This document shows positions 27,701-36,424 of a stretch of DNA of 64,000 bases, one piece after another. This DNA is from JAGQWW01 sp041392845 (GTDB lineage Bacteria; Bacteroidota; Bacteroidia; Chitinophagales; Saprospiraceae): the NCBI GenBank assembly GCA_041392845.1, contig JAWKLG010000032.1, forward strand, positions 1 through 64,000, in the 5' to 3' direction. Position numbers and translations under genes: made by a program. Position 1 is the stretch's first letter; the number at the start of each line of letters is the position of its first letter. Below the pieces are notes generated by a model. The model made no database searches, had not been told where the DNA came from, and was given only the letters and a program-made list of their open reading frames with translations.

Positions 27701-30596
27701 TTCTAAAATCATTCAAGTAGATGCAACACTTGAACCTATACAACTAGACTGCCAACCTGCATTGGACAATATAGCTTTTAACTGGAATACAATTTCCAAT
27801 AGCAGTGGCTACGATATTTTTATCAATGGCACCAATAATGGAACGCAGGCAAATACGAGTTATCAGGTAACTGGACTACAACCTGGTGACAATGTAGGAA
27901 TCAGGGTGGTTGCTCAAAGTAATAATGCCTGCCCGGATGTACAAGCCAGCCTGACTTGTACTGCAACTGATTGCCCAAATCTTGTAATCGATTTTCCAAC
28001 ACAACCAGTAATTTGCCTGGATGCAAATGCAACTGCCATCACTTTAATGGCAAATATCATTGGAGGCAATGGAACCGGAAGTTTTGACTGGTCCGGAACT
28101 GGAATTACCGATACCTTGAACGGCATATTCGATCCAAACATCAGTGGTCCGGGACAGTTTTTCGTAAATGCTACTTATACAGAAGGAAATTGTTCAGAAA
28201 CCGAGGTTTTGACGGTGACAGTTAATGCCCAACCTTCTGCTGATTTCACATCTCAATCACCGGTTTGTATGGGTGATTTATCACTTTCGGAATATATTGG
28301 CAATGCGGGAGTAAATGCAAACTTCCAATGGTCATTTGATGGTGGAAGTGCAGACCCTGGTACTGGAAGAGATCCTCAATTGGTTAGCTGGGCTACAACC
28401 GGAATAAAAACAGTTGAATTGGTGGTAACCGAAAATGGATGTGCTTCTGAACTTTTCAGTCAAAATGTTCAGGTGGATCCGCCCCTGACTTTGCCAAATA
28501 TCACTTGCCAGGTTTCTAATTCGGGAATCGATTTTGACTGGCAAGATGTTGCGAATGCCTCCGAATATGAAGTAACTGTAGATAATGTTTTAATCGGAAA
28601 TCAAAACAATAGCGATTATAGTATTAATGGCCTTAATCCGGGAGTATCTGTTATGATTGAAGTTACAGCTTTGAGTTCAAATGCCTGTCCTTCCGTTACA
28701 GCCAATCGCACCTGTGTGACAGAAGACTGTCCTCCAATTTCCGCAGAGATTTCTTCATTGAACAATGCTATTTGCGAAGGAGACACTGCTTATCTACTTT
28801 TAACTTTGAATGCGGCAACCAGCGGTCCATTTGATATGATATGGTCTGCTGATGGAGTGATGGATACACTCAGGGGAGTAAGCAATGGATTTACCTGGAT
28901 TGTCAATCCTGTAACTAGTACCAATTACCAGATTCATCAAATTATTAATCAAAATTTCCCTTCTTGTGATTATCCACAGAATAGTGGAATTACGATAGAA
29001 GTTCGACAGCCTTTAAATGCCGGAATGCCCGGTTTCCCTCTGGAAGTTTGTGCAACAACAGATACATTCATCCAATTGGGAGATCTGTTAACCGGAGCTG
29101 ATCCGGGAGGTATTTGGAGCGAAACATCGCCGATTCCAACCCTAGGTGGTGGATTCAATTCTGCGAATGGAACTTTTGATACTGAAATTCAGGTTCCTGG
29201 AACCTTTTATTTCCAATATACCGTCATCAATGCGCCTTGTCCATCTGATGATGCTACAGTGACCGTTCAATTGTCTCAACCAGCGATGCCGGGATTATCT
29301 AAAGACACCTTAATGGTTTGTCAAAATGTAACGGAATTGGTTGATTTGTTTGATTTAATTGAAGGTGAAACTCCTAACGGGGTATGGCAAGAAACCGGAA
29401 GCAACCCTTCAGGTGGAAATCAATTTGATCCTGCTGCCGGAACGTTTACAACAGACAACCTTAATCCTGGCGCCTATCAATTCACCTATACTGTTGCCGG
29501 AGAATCTCCTTGTCCTGACGGAAGCACTTCTGTAGCCATTCAAATAATCGACCTCCCTGAGGTAAATGCAGGTATAGAATCCCCTTATTATTTGGATTGT
29601 AATGAAGATGTAATCAGCCTGGGTGACAATAACAATCCTGTTGGGACAAACATCCTTTATCAATGGACCGATGAAAACGGAGCAATACTTGGAACTGAAT
29701 TGTTACAAGATGTTACGGACTCAGGAGTTTATCAATTACAAATAACTGACACCCTGACCGGATGTATCAATACAGATACAACTACAGTTATCGAAAGAGT
29801 TACCAATCCAAACCCGGAAATTTCAATAGCTCCTGTATCTTGTTTTGGTGACAATGACGGGATTATTCAGGTTGATACTGTTACCGGTGGCATGGGGCCT
29901 TATTTATTTTCTTTAAACGGCCAGGCACTTAGCACCAACGACTTTTTCAATAATCTACCTCCTGCACAGTACACTCTTACAGTGGAAGATGCTTATGGTT
30001 GTCAAAGTGAAATAATGGTAAATATTGAACAACCTGAGAACTTACTAGTCGACCTGGTAGTCTATGTAGATGCTGATGGTACCATCGTCTTGGGAGACAG
30101 TGTCGAATTGAATGCCTTTGTCAATTTGGATCCAAACGAAATTGACAGTGTAGGCTGGTCACCTCCAGAGTTATTCAACAACTGTGACACTTGTTTAAGG
30201 CAGGTAATTACACCTGTAGAAAATACAATGTTCTCTGTTACCATCATCAGCAATGATGGCTGTATGGCCAGCGACGATTATTCCTTGAGGATCAGGAAAG
30301 AAAGAAAGGTATATATTCCATCCGGATTTTCACCCAACAATGATGGAATCAATGATTTCTTCCTGATTTATCCATCACCCTCTGTTGTTAAGGTTAAATC
30401 TTTCCTGGTATTTGACAGATGGGGAGAAGTTATTCATGAATATTACGACTTTGACCCTAACGATCCGGCTCACGGCTGGGATGGTAAATTCAGGGGCGAA
30501 CCACTCAATACGGGAGTATTCACCTATTTCGCAGAAATCGAATTTGCAGATGGCGGAGTTGAACTCTTTAAAGGTGATGTGACCTTGACGAGGTAG
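24747..30596 (+). CDS. Giant T9SS (CHU_C, type B) adhesin with PKD and FN3-like repeats
   Basis: A 1949-residue secreted protein. I start at ATG 24747, since the frame otherwise begins at a TTG two codons upstream. The signal peptide ends ...NNLYGQ. An N-terminal domain (about 35-175, CVGANQICPDQGATTYNAST) precedes a module (about 180-320) shared with the divergent neighbour. The middle holds Ig/PKD domains and three composite repeats of about 230 residues, each made of a PKD-like part (F.GG.A.PGTG.GPH.V.W), an FN3-like part and a block with P(I/V)CLDANA..... followed by SG(P)G. Then come SprB-type and pre-CHU_C Ig segments and the CHU_C domain (VYIPSGFSPNNDGINDFFLIY...FDRWGEVI). It diverges from the first giant, with both promoters in about 270 bases. 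Probably an adhesin or matrix protein. Confidence 0.9.
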   Translation: MKRTSNTVSLSYKVQILFFTFLFLAINSNNLYGQSPDCVGANQICPDQGATTYNASTNAGSAEPGNNYGCLATTPNPAWFFVQVANPGSAVVFLSNSNNVDIDFAMWGPFPSLNAALGNCGSLGPPTACSYSPAPNEVIVFPASSPGQVYLIMITNFSNMPTNISAVDPAGPNTIFGCSPPCRADGGLLVYDDIEACFGDPSLNLQLFPTYGTSAPPVADYGYTHLICTPSGTVLSTNMGPNMTSTAPGTYMVCGLSYELADAALVPTVIGQNVNNLRTSLSGPSPLFCGDVSDNCIQVTIGPPIPPTFLPVEQLCPGDCITGPDGNPVCNPGSYQYTFTTNAGCDSVVNLTVVPIPPSAGTITLPICEGGCITVNGRQVCAPGPVVQSLTAKNGCDSILTIRLNIIPVDAEINPTPPPTLSCSTTSVNLNGDSSTMGAALTWLNQSGQNIGSGRNLTVNQPGSVSLIATVTQGQQICRDTDMVVIVGNALGPDISTNDQPLICRGTSFDLTTLTIIDANNTNGTLTYHSGTPANPGNQINPVVNPTTTTTYYILSTSGSCTDETSVTVTVSPQPDISVANPPTICAGDTVFFNSLTIDDANNANGTISFHTASPASPGNQINDPFWTGSSTTTIYVLSTVGTCTDETSFTITVNPVPSSDFTVSNAACQGDTLVVTYTGNAGPAATFTWNFNGGMASPGTGIGPHNVFWTNSGPKNVTLRVTQNGCASSQSTNPVTVSAPLTPPIINCQEFLDSILFTWMNVPGASGYQTNVISGQMGSDLGNNTFGFYNLTQGEQITFEVIAESGTPCPNTVNTLTCTAQNCPTFTVTIDPVTPICLDANAAAFNLNAVVTGSTGGGTLTWTGTGITDAANGTFDPSTAGPGNHVITARYEEGNCGENGNITITVLEQPSAEFSLPDTICIASDALFTYTGAASANANYIWDFDGGNAVPGTGQGPHTVTWTTAGSKTVTLMVEENNCASTTISKIIQVDATLEPIQLDCQPALDNIAFNWNTISNSSGYDIFINGTNNGTQANTSYQVTGLQPGDNVGIRVVAQSNNACPDVQASLTCTATDCPNLVIDFPTQPVICLDANATAITLMANIIGGNGTGSFDWSGTGITDTLNGIFDPNISGPGQFFVNATYTEGNCSETEVLTVTVNAQPSADFTSQSPVCMGDLSLSEYIGNAGVNANFQWSFDGGSADPGTGRDPQLVSWATTGIKTVELVVTENGCASELFSQNVQVDPPLTLPNITCQVSNSGIDFDWQDVANASEYEVTVDNVLIGNQNNSDYSINGLNPGVSVMIEVTALSSNACPSVTANRTCVTEDCPPISAEISSLNNAICEGDTAYLLLTLNAATSGPFDMIWSADGVMDTLRGVSNGFTWIVNPVTSTNYQIHQIINQNFPSCDYPQNSGITIEVRQPLNAGMPGFPLEVCATTDTFIQLGDLLTGADPGGIWSETSPIPTLGGGFNSANGTFDTEIQVPGTFYFQYTVINAPCPSDDATVTVQLSQPAMPGLSKDTLMVCQNVTELVDLFDLIEGETPNGVWQETGSNPSGGNQFDPAAGTFTTDNLNPGAYQFTYTVAGESPCPDGSTSVAIQIIDLPEVNAGIESPYYLDCNEDVISLGDNNNPVGTNILYQWTDENGAILGTELLQDVTDSGVYQLQITDTLTGCINTDTTTVIERVTNPNPEISIAPVSCFGDNDGIIQVDTVTGGMGPYLFSLNGQALSTNDFFNNLPPAQYTLTVEDAYGCQSEIMVNIEQPENLLVDLVVYVDADGTIVLGDSVELNAFVNLDPNEIDSVGWSPPELFNNCDTCLRQVITPVENTMFSVTIISNDGCMASDDYSLRIRKERKVYIPSGFSPNNDGINDFFLIYPSPSVVKVKSFLVFDRWGEVIHEYYDFDPNDPAHGWDGKFRGEPLNTGVFTYFAEIEFADGGVELFKGDVTLTR

Positions 30597-30601
30597 GAAG
30601 G

Positions 30602-30702
30602 GGGATGAAGGATTGAGGAATTGAAGGATTGAAGAAATGAGGGGATGAATCAATCCTTCAATCCTTCAATCCTTCATTCCTTCATTCCTTCATTCCTTAC
30701 TT
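30602..30702. repeat. Heptamer/octamer microsatellite forming a long hairpin
   Basis: Left arm: copies of GGATTGAAG/GGAATTGAAG (about 30609-30635). Right arm: TTCAATCC and TTCATTCC repeated seven or so times (about 30651-30699). The arms are complementary, so the transcript of the upstream adhesin would end in a strong hairpin. It may double as the terminator for that gene. Confidence 0.8.
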
Positions 30703-30760
30703 ACTATATCAAAAGAAAATCTACCTTTACAGCCTACTTTTTGCATTTTATCATTAGAAG

Positions 30761-32029
30761 ATGATTTACAGGTTTATAAGGCCCATTGCTACGATAGCAT
30801 TTAAGGTTCATTTTAATAAAATACATATAACCGGGAAGGAAAAGATACCGAAGGACAAACCGGTTATCCTTGCAGTTAATCATCCTACAGCGTTTATTGA
30901 GCCTTGTTTATTGGCTTGTTTTCAGGACAATAATTTGAATTTTCTTATTCGGGGAGACATTTGGGGGAACTCTTTTTATAATAAATTAATGGAAGGGGTT
31001 CATCTCATTCCTATCTACCGACAAAAAGATGGCTACGAGAATCTTACCAAAAACTACGAGACCTTTACCTATTGCAATAAGGCATTAAATGATAAAAAAA
31101 CCCTGGTGGTTTTGCCTGAAGGTACCACCATCCAGGAAAAAAGGCTTCGTCCAATTAAAAAAGGACTGGCAAGAATTGTAGCGGGAGCACTGGAAGAATA
31201 TCCCGGACTTGACATACAAATCATACCTGTCGGCGCAAATTATACTTACGCAGATAAGGCCAGAACTACTGTGATGATTGAAGTAGGTGATCCGCTTCCG
31301 GTACAATCCTTTTTTGAAGGCGTTCCTACCAATAAGGCGGTTTTACAGCTTACCAATGCCTTGCGGGATGGCATGAATAATTGCATTGTAAATATTCCCA
31401 ATAAAGAAGATGATGATTTGGTCGAAGCAATTTTACCTTTAATTCGCAGCCAGCATCCGGAGCCAGTGCTACCTATTGTTTCTTATAACAACGACCAGTT
31501 GGAAAGGGAGAAAATGGCGGCCCGAATTATTTCTGAGATGGAAGAATCTGAAAAGCTCCATCTTCAGGAATTGGTTACCAGGTATTATAAAATCTTGAAA
31601 GAAAATCACCTGAAAGATACCCTTCTTCCATTTAAAGATAAAACACCTGGATTTAAGTTTGTTTCCTTCTTATTGAAACTGCCATCACTCTTAGGTTTTT
31701 TAATAAATATAGGACCTATTTATTTTGCCAGGTCACTAACCCATAGTAAGGTTAAACAGTTAGAGTTCAAACTTTCTGTCTTTTTAGGCGTCGCAATATT
31801 TAGTTGGGCAATTTATTACCTGATGGTCGCAGGCCTATTAGGTTTTATTGGATGGAAATGGTCATTGGTTTGGTTGATCCTGGCTCCAATTTTGGCATTC
31901 GCCTACCTGATGGAAAGAGAAATGCATAAAAAATTGAAGCCCGTTTCAAAAATAAAAAGGGCCGATAAAGGCACGCGTGATGCTCTTTTACATTTAAAAA
32001 TGGAAATTCTTAAACAGGTCGGGATTTAA
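30761..32029 (+). CDS. 1-acyl-sn-glycerol-3-phosphate acyltransferase-like protein (PlsC family)
   Basis: A 422-residue glycerophospholipid acyltransferase-like enzyme. The N-terminal half is the PlsC domain: acyltransferase motif I as AVNHPTAFIEP (His41, Glu47), motif II-like region RGDIWGN, motif III VVLPEGTT and motif IV IIPVGANY. Motif I is HX5E where the textbook family has HX4D; Bacteroidota members often show NHP..F(L/I)(D/E). The C-terminal half has two or more membrane helices (about 305-325 and 340-385) not present in short PlsC. The final enzyme substrate, phospholipid or ornithine lipid, is uncertain. It converges on a lipoprotein gene with a 4-base TTAA stop overlap. Confidence 0.8.
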   Translation: MIYRFIRPIATIAFKVHFNKIHITGKEKIPKDKPVILAVNHPTAFIEPCLLACFQDNNLNFLIRGDIWGNSFYNKLMEGVHLIPIYRQKDGYENLTKNYETFTYCNKALNDKKTLVVLPEGTTIQEKRLRPIKKGLARIVAGALEEYPGLDIQIIPVGANYTYADKARTTVMIEVGDPLPVQSFFEGVPTNKAVLQLTNALRDGMNNCIVNIPNKEDDDLVEAILPLIRSQHPEPVLPIVSYNNDQLEREKMAARIISEMEESEKLHLQELVTRYYKILKENHLKDTLLPFKDKTPGFKFVSFLLKLPSLLGFLINIGPIYFARSLTHSKVKQLEFKLSVFLGVAIFSWAIYYLMVAGLLGFIGWKWSLVWLILAPILAFAYLMEREMHKKLKPVSKIKRADKGTRDALLHLKMEILKQVGI

Positions 32030-32574
32030 TTCCCCTGCACTTGATTTCTAATATTTTGCTGACCACTACCCAGGTAATTACGGAACATTTCTTTACCGGA
32101 ATCATTCAACTCATTGGCAAACATTGCCTTATTTCCAATAAAGAATACTAGATAAGCACATTGATTTTCAATGTAATGGATGTCAGCTTCCATAAAAACA
32201 TTCCCTTCTTCCTGAAAGAAAATTCTCCCTTGAGAAGGGCAGTTTTTGTCCTGAAAAACATGTTTGGTACCAATACCACTAATGAATTGTTTAATGGATT
32301 GAGATTCATTCATGCTTAGGGTGTAACTGACATTATAAAAAATAAAGTCCAGGTAAGTTGTAGAATTAAACAATCGATTTGCCCATTCTTTAGAAAGAGG
32401 TGGAAGTTGTGATTGTCTTACCTGATTCAATTCGGAAATTGCCTGGTCCTTTTGATTTTGAGACAAACTGTCACCGGGTCCGGGTTTCCACTTTTTGTTA
32501 CTTTCTCCACATGCAGCAATCAAAATCATTAATAGCACTACCAAAAACATGGCAGATGAAAAGCCTTTTTTCAT
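32026..32574 (-). CDS. Predicted lipoprotein, paralogue of the next gene
   Basis: A 182-residue lipoprotein (signal MKKGFSSAMFLVVLLMILIAAC, Cys near residue 22). No recognised family. The C-terminal half matches the adjacent gene at 32623-33198: both have NCP..GR.FF, then EAD.HY....C.YLVF, then A.(F/Y)AN.L...G...F.NYL. A Cys pair in this shared half probably forms a disulfide. The two genes are tandem duplicates that have diverged strongly in the N-terminal half. The stop overlaps that of the PlsC-like gene. Confidence 0.7.
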   Translation of the reverse strand: MKKGFSSAMFLVVLLMILIAACGESNKKWKPGPGDSLSQNQKDQAISELNQVRQSQLPPLSKEWANRLFNSTTYLDFIFYNVSYTLSMNESQSIKQFISGIGTKHVFQDKNCPSQGRIFFQEEGNVFMEADIHYIENQCAYLVFFIGNKAMFANELNDSGKEMFRNYLGSGQQNIRNQVQGN

Positions 32575-32589
32575 TTCAGTTTATTTTCA

Positions 32590-32612
32590 AAAAGCCCGTA
32601 AAAAAGGCTTTA
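32590..32612 (-). terminator. Weak hairpin between the two lipoprotein genes
   Basis: AAAGCC and GGCTTT arms enclose a 9-base loop, and on the minus strand the hairpin is followed by a short T run. It may attenuate readthrough from the upstream to the downstream lipoprotein gene. Confidence 0.35.
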
Positions 32613-32622
32613 TCATTAAAAT

Positions 32623-33198
32623 TTATTCTTTTCCTTTTGATTCTTTGAGCTCTTGCTCTGACACCTGTTTGTAACTTTTGGAAAGGTAGTTTCCGAAGTA
32701 CTCCGTTCCCTTTATGGTCAGATTATTTGCATATAAAGCTTGTCCGTCCTTATAAAATACCAAATAATTACAACCACCATTGGCATAATGTAGGTCCGCC
32801 TCAATGATTACATCGTCATTATTTCTGTCATGAAAAAACAAGCGTCCTTCGGCCGGGCAGTTTAAAATTGGACCCGCCGGTTCAGTTGAAATCATTTTAA
32901 GAATGGTTCTGGAAGAATTGGTATCCCCCAGCGTCATATTGTAATCCTGGTTGTAAAGAAATACCTCAACTTTACCAATTTCATCCCACATTTCGAACAT
33001 CATATCACCAGGTATGGTATCAAGACTTCCTGCGCTAAATTCAGATCTTCCTCCAAGTTTTTCCAATAACTCTTTTTTGATTTGTTCCGGACTTTTCTGT
33101 GGTTTACTTGCTACGGTATTGGAAGATTGCTCATTTTCGGTTGGAGCACAACTTAAAATCAATGCAAAAAGAAAAATCAAAGGGAAAAAATATTTCAT
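32623..33198 (-). CDS. Predicted lipoprotein, paralogue of the preceding gene
   Basis: A 191-residue lipoprotein (MKYFFPLIFLFALILSC, Cys near residue 17), followed by a Ser/Asn/Pro-rich linker. The shared C-terminal domain reads LNCPAEGRLFFHDRN..., EADLHYANGGCNYLVFYKDGQALYANNL and TEYFGNYL. No named family recognised. It lies in a leftward run with the barrel protein (24 bases upstream) and queE. The tandem copy at 32026 is separated by 48 bases containing a weak hairpin. Confidence 0.7.
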   Translation of the reverse strand: MKYFFPLIFLFALILSCAPTENEQSSNTVASKPQKSPEQIKKELLEKLGGRSEFSAGSLDTIPGDMMFEMWDEIGKVEVFLYNQDYNMTLGDTNSSRTILKMISTEPAGPILNCPAEGRLFFHDRNNDDVIIEADLHYANGGCNYLVFYKDGQALYANNLTIKGTEYFGNYLSKSYKQVSEQELKESKGKE

Positions 33199-33222
33199 CA
33201 GATATGTTTTTGAGATAATTAT

Positions 33223-33846
33223 TTAAAAATAATAAACACCCTTCAGTGTAATTTGTCTGGATATCAAGTATTCACCTTCGTCTTTATCAATATCGTTGAG
33301 GCCTTTTGTCCACAAAGCTGTTATGCCAAAATTTTCATTGATATTATAAGTAAAACCAAGATGTAACATCAACAAATTATTATTGTAATCCTTTCTTTCG
33401 GAAACATCCTCTCCTGTTAATAAAATAACCTCATAATTGATAATCCTTCCATAGGTAAGGCCTCCGTTGAAACCAACACGATAAAAATCTTCATCATTGC
33501 CTTCAGATAACCAATCCATAAAACTGATGGTAACAGGGACCTCCACCATGTTTAATCTGATTTTATCATAATCAGACCCTCCGTCGTATTTATTCCTGGC
33601 AGAGCCCAATTGGCTGAAGAGCAATTCAAATCCCATTTTCCACTTTTCTGCAAAATCGAATTGCACCCTTCCTCCGGCTGCCACTCCTATCCGATTATAC
33701 CCGGTCCAAACGCCACCAAGAGCATCGCCATCTATTTGTGACATATTGAAACCGACTACCAAACCGGCATCAAAGGTTCTATCCTGAGCAGACAGGATGT
33801 TAGAAAAAAGATAAACCAGGGAGAAAAAAAGAAAAAGTCTTTTCAT
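33223..33846 (-). CDS. PorT-like outer-membrane beta-barrel protein
   Basis: A 207-residue protein with signal peptide (MKRLFLFFSLVYLFSNILSAQ) and the layout of the small outer-membrane beta-barrel family (PorT-like, PF13568 type). The opening is FDAGLVVGFNMSQIDGDALGG..., then alternating strands GRVQFDFAEKWKMGFELLFSQLGS, RLNMVEVPVTISF, and a terminal ...SRQITLKGVYYF ending in aromatic Phe, as barrel proteins do. Function unknown; relatives serve T9SS assembly or porin-like roles. It lies 9 bases downstream of queE, probably in the same transcript. Confidence 0.75.
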   Translation of the reverse strand: MKRLFLFFSLVYLFSNILSAQDRTFDAGLVVGFNMSQIDGDALGGVWTGYNRIGVAAGGRVQFDFAEKWKMGFELLFSQLGSARNKYDGGSDYDKIRLNMVEVPVTISFMDWLSEGNDEDFYRVGFNGGLTYGRIINYEVILLTGEDVSERKDYNNNLLMLHLGFTYNINENFGITALWTKGLNDIDKDEGEYLISRQITLKGVYYF

Positions 33847-33855
33847 AATCTAAAG

Positions 33856-34506
33856 TTATGGCAAGCCTATCAGTTTGTGTGTTTGGATGCTAAGCCTCCA
33901 TTTCGGATGCTTTTTAATGTATTCCACACATTTTTCTGTGTTTTCCAAACGATACAAACCGTCCATAGGTTGCAGGAAAAAATATTTAAAATCTAAACTT
34001 AAAAACGCCTGCGGGTCAAATGGTAATTGTGGATAAACTAATTTTAATTCGCTTCCTTTTTTTACAACCAATTCAGAACCGGCTTTAGGACTGACGCAGA
34101 CCCAATCCAATCCTTCCGGCAGTTCTATGGTACCGTTGGTCTCAACTGCTATTTCAAATCCTTTACTTTTCAGTGCGGTAATTGCAGCAAGATCCAATTG
34201 CAATAAAGGTTCTCCTCCGGTACAAACTACCAGTGGTTGGCCATCATTTGAACTGACCTCTGCCTTCCATAAATCATCTACTTTTTCAGCCAATTGCCCG
34301 GCTGTATATTTACCACCATTCACGCCATCCGTTCCCCAAAAGTCTGTATCACAAAACTTACAAATTGCTTTTTCCCTGTCTTCTTCCCTTCCCGACCAAA
34401 GATTACATCCTGAGAATCGGAGGAAAACGGCAGCTCTGCCGGCTTGGCCTCCCTCTCCCTGCAGGGTATAATACATTTCTTTGACCTTGTAATTTTTCTG
34501 CGACAT
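33856..34506 (-). CDS. queE: 7-carboxy-7-deazaguanine synthase
   Basis: A radical-SAM enzyme that converts 6-carboxy-tetrahydropterin to 7-carboxy-7-deazaguanine in queuosine biosynthesis. I start at ATG 34506 (MSQKNYKVKEMYYTLQGEGG); an in-frame ATG at 34536 adds ten unlikely residues. The product is about 216 residues. The cluster motif has its first Cys in FLRFSGCNLW and the other two in CKFC, with 14 residues between: CX14CX2C, as in Burkholderia QueE, instead of the standard CX3CX2C. FTS-like VVCTGGEPLLQLD and VETNGT follow, then SPK and the C-terminal LSIQTHK. The other queuosine genes are not in the window. Confidence 0.92.
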   Translation of the reverse strand: MSQKNYKVKEMYYTLQGEGGQAGRAAVFLRFSGCNLWSGREEDREKAICKFCDTDFWGTDGVNGGKYTAGQLAEKVDDLWKAEVSSNDGQPLVVCTGGEPLLQLDLAAITALKSKGFEIAVETNGTIELPEGLDWVCVSPKAGSELVVKKGSELKLVYPQLPFDPQAFLSLDFKYFFLQPMDGLYRLENTEKCVEYIKKHPKWRLSIQTHKLIGLP

Positions 34507-34728
34507 AAACTGGTTGAATGCGTTCAAATTCCACAATGGGGAGACAAAAGTATTTGGTTTTGCCTGTAATTAAAGTGCTTTTTGAAAATATTCTATTAAA
34601 AATGAATATTCACTGTCCTTTTGAATGGTAATAAAAAGCATTTAAATCAGGATTGTTTAGAAACATTTTATAGATAGGTAATTATTTACCGCTTGTTATT
34701 TTAATTTTACGGCCGCAAAAATTGCAAT

Positions 34729-36396
34729 ATGATAAAGACACTCTCGATTAAAAATTATGCCCTTATCGAGGACCTTGAAATTGACTTTTCAAGGGGTCTG
34801 ACTATTATTACCGGAGAAACCGGTGCCGGAAAATCCATTTTGCTTGGCGCCCTGGGATTGATCATGGGAGAAAGAGCGGACCTCAAGAAATTTTACGACC
34901 AAAATGAAAAATGCATCATTGAAGGTCATTTTGATATAGGAAAATATAAGCTCAAGCCATTTTTTGAAGAAAATGAATTGGACTACGACAAAGAATTGGT
35001 AGTAAGAAGGGAAATCACTCCTTCCGGCAAATCCAGGGCATTTGTCAACGATACTCCGGTAACGCTGGATATTCTTAAAGAACTAAGTGGTGCCTTGATT
35101 GACCTGCACCAGCAGTTTGATACCCTTGATATCCACCAGGTTTCTTTCCAATTAAAAATGTTGGATGCCCTTGCGGGAAATCATGATCTCCTGGAAAATT
35201 ATGCTTTGACTTATAAAGCCTATCAAAAAAACACCAAAAGGCTGGAAGCCCTAATTCAACAAAACGAGGCTTCGATGAAGGAAATGGACTTCCTTCAGTT
35301 CCAATTGGAGGAGTTCAGTGAAGCAGATCTGGAGGAAGGTGAACAGGAAGAACTGGAAGAAGAACTCAACCAATTGAACAATGCTGAAAACATCAAAAGG
35401 ACTCTGGCCTCAAGTTTTATGCAACTTACCGAGCATGAATCAGCTATTGCAACCCAATTGAAGGATGTTCATCGAAATATTGCCAGCGTAGAGAAGTTTT
35501 CAAAATCTATTCAGGAATTGAATGAGAAATTGGATGCCTTGACACTCGAGCTGGAAGATCTTGGCGCAAGCATAGGAGATATTGCCGAAAATACGGAATA
35601 TGACGGAGAGCGAATCCAGGAAGTTGAGACCAGACTTAATTTGATTTACCGCCTTCAAAAAAAGCATCAGGTAATCAGTATTGCTGAATTACTTGAAATA
35701 CAGGAAAAACTTCAAAGTCAACTAGAAACCCTGGAAGGTTTGGATGCTGAGATTGGTGAGCTGGATGACTTGGTAGGCCAGCAAGAAGGTGAACTGGAGG
35801 AAATTGCAGAAAAACTGGCAGAAGCAAGAAGAAAAGTTGCTCCGGGATTTGAGCAAAGGATCATGGATTTATTGGCTCAACTTTCTATGGGAAGTGCTCA
35901 ATTAAAAATCGACATTCAAGAGGCCGAAGAATTATTGCCGACAGGAAAAGACCATGTAAAATATTTATTTACTGCTAATAAAGGTGGGAAATTGAATGAC
36001 ATTAAATCTGTTGCTTCAGGAGGAGAGATAAGCAGATTGACCCTGGTAACCAAATCATTGGTTGCGAGTTCCATTCCACTTCCTACGCTCATTTTTGACG
36101 AGATTGATAGTGGTGTTTCCGGTGATGTAGCTTTAAAAATGGGGACCATTTTAAGAAACCTGTCTAATGAACACCAAGTAGTCGTGATAACCCATTCTCC
36201 ACAGGTTGCAGCAAAGGCAGATGCTCATTATTTTGTTTACAAGCAGGAATCTGAGGAAAAGACTTATACCAAAGTAAAATTACTGGAAGAAAAGGAAAGG
36301 ATTCATACCTTGGCAGTCATGTTGAGCCAAAATCCGCCAAGCGAAGCTGCGATGGAGAATGCGAAAGAGCTTTTGGCGACTGCTGTTCATACTTAA
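34729..36396 (+). CDS. recN: DNA repair protein RecN
   Basis: An SMC-like ATPase that acts early in double-strand-break repair. The 555-residue product has the N-terminal half-ATPase (MIKTLSIKNYALIEDLEIDF, Walker A GETGAGKS at about 33-40), the family insertion DLHQQFDTLDIHQV, a long Glu/Gln/Leu-rich coiled coil (about 160-375), and the C-terminal half-ATPase. The C-terminal half has ABC signature ASGGEISRLTLVTK, Walker B PTLIFDEIDSGVSG and the switch His in VVITHSPQVAA. fabI begins 28 bases after its stop, a common head-to-tail arrangement. Confidence 0.95.
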   Translation: MIKTLSIKNYALIEDLEIDFSRGLTIITGETGAGKSILLGALGLIMGERADLKKFYDQNEKCIIEGHFDIGKYKLKPFFEENELDYDKELVVRREITPSGKSRAFVNDTPVTLDILKELSGALIDLHQQFDTLDIHQVSFQLKMLDALAGNHDLLENYALTYKAYQKNTKRLEALIQQNEASMKEMDFLQFQLEEFSEADLEEGEQEELEEELNQLNNAENIKRTLASSFMQLTEHESAIATQLKDVHRNIASVEKFSKSIQELNEKLDALTLELEDLGASIGDIAENTEYDGERIQEVETRLNLIYRLQKKHQVISIAELLEIQEKLQSQLETLEGLDAEIGELDDLVGQQEGELEEIAEKLAEARRKVAPGFEQRIMDLLAQLSMGSAQLKIDIQEAEELLPTGKDHVKYLFTANKGGKLNDIKSVASGGEISRLTLVTKSLVASSIPLPTLIFDEIDSGVSGDVALKMGTILRNLSNEHQVVVITHSPQVAAKADAHYFVYKQESEEKTYTKVKLLEEKERIHTLAVMLSQNPPSEAAMENAKELLATAVHT

Positions 36397-36424
36397 AATC
36401 ATTTCAAAACAAAACAATAAGACG

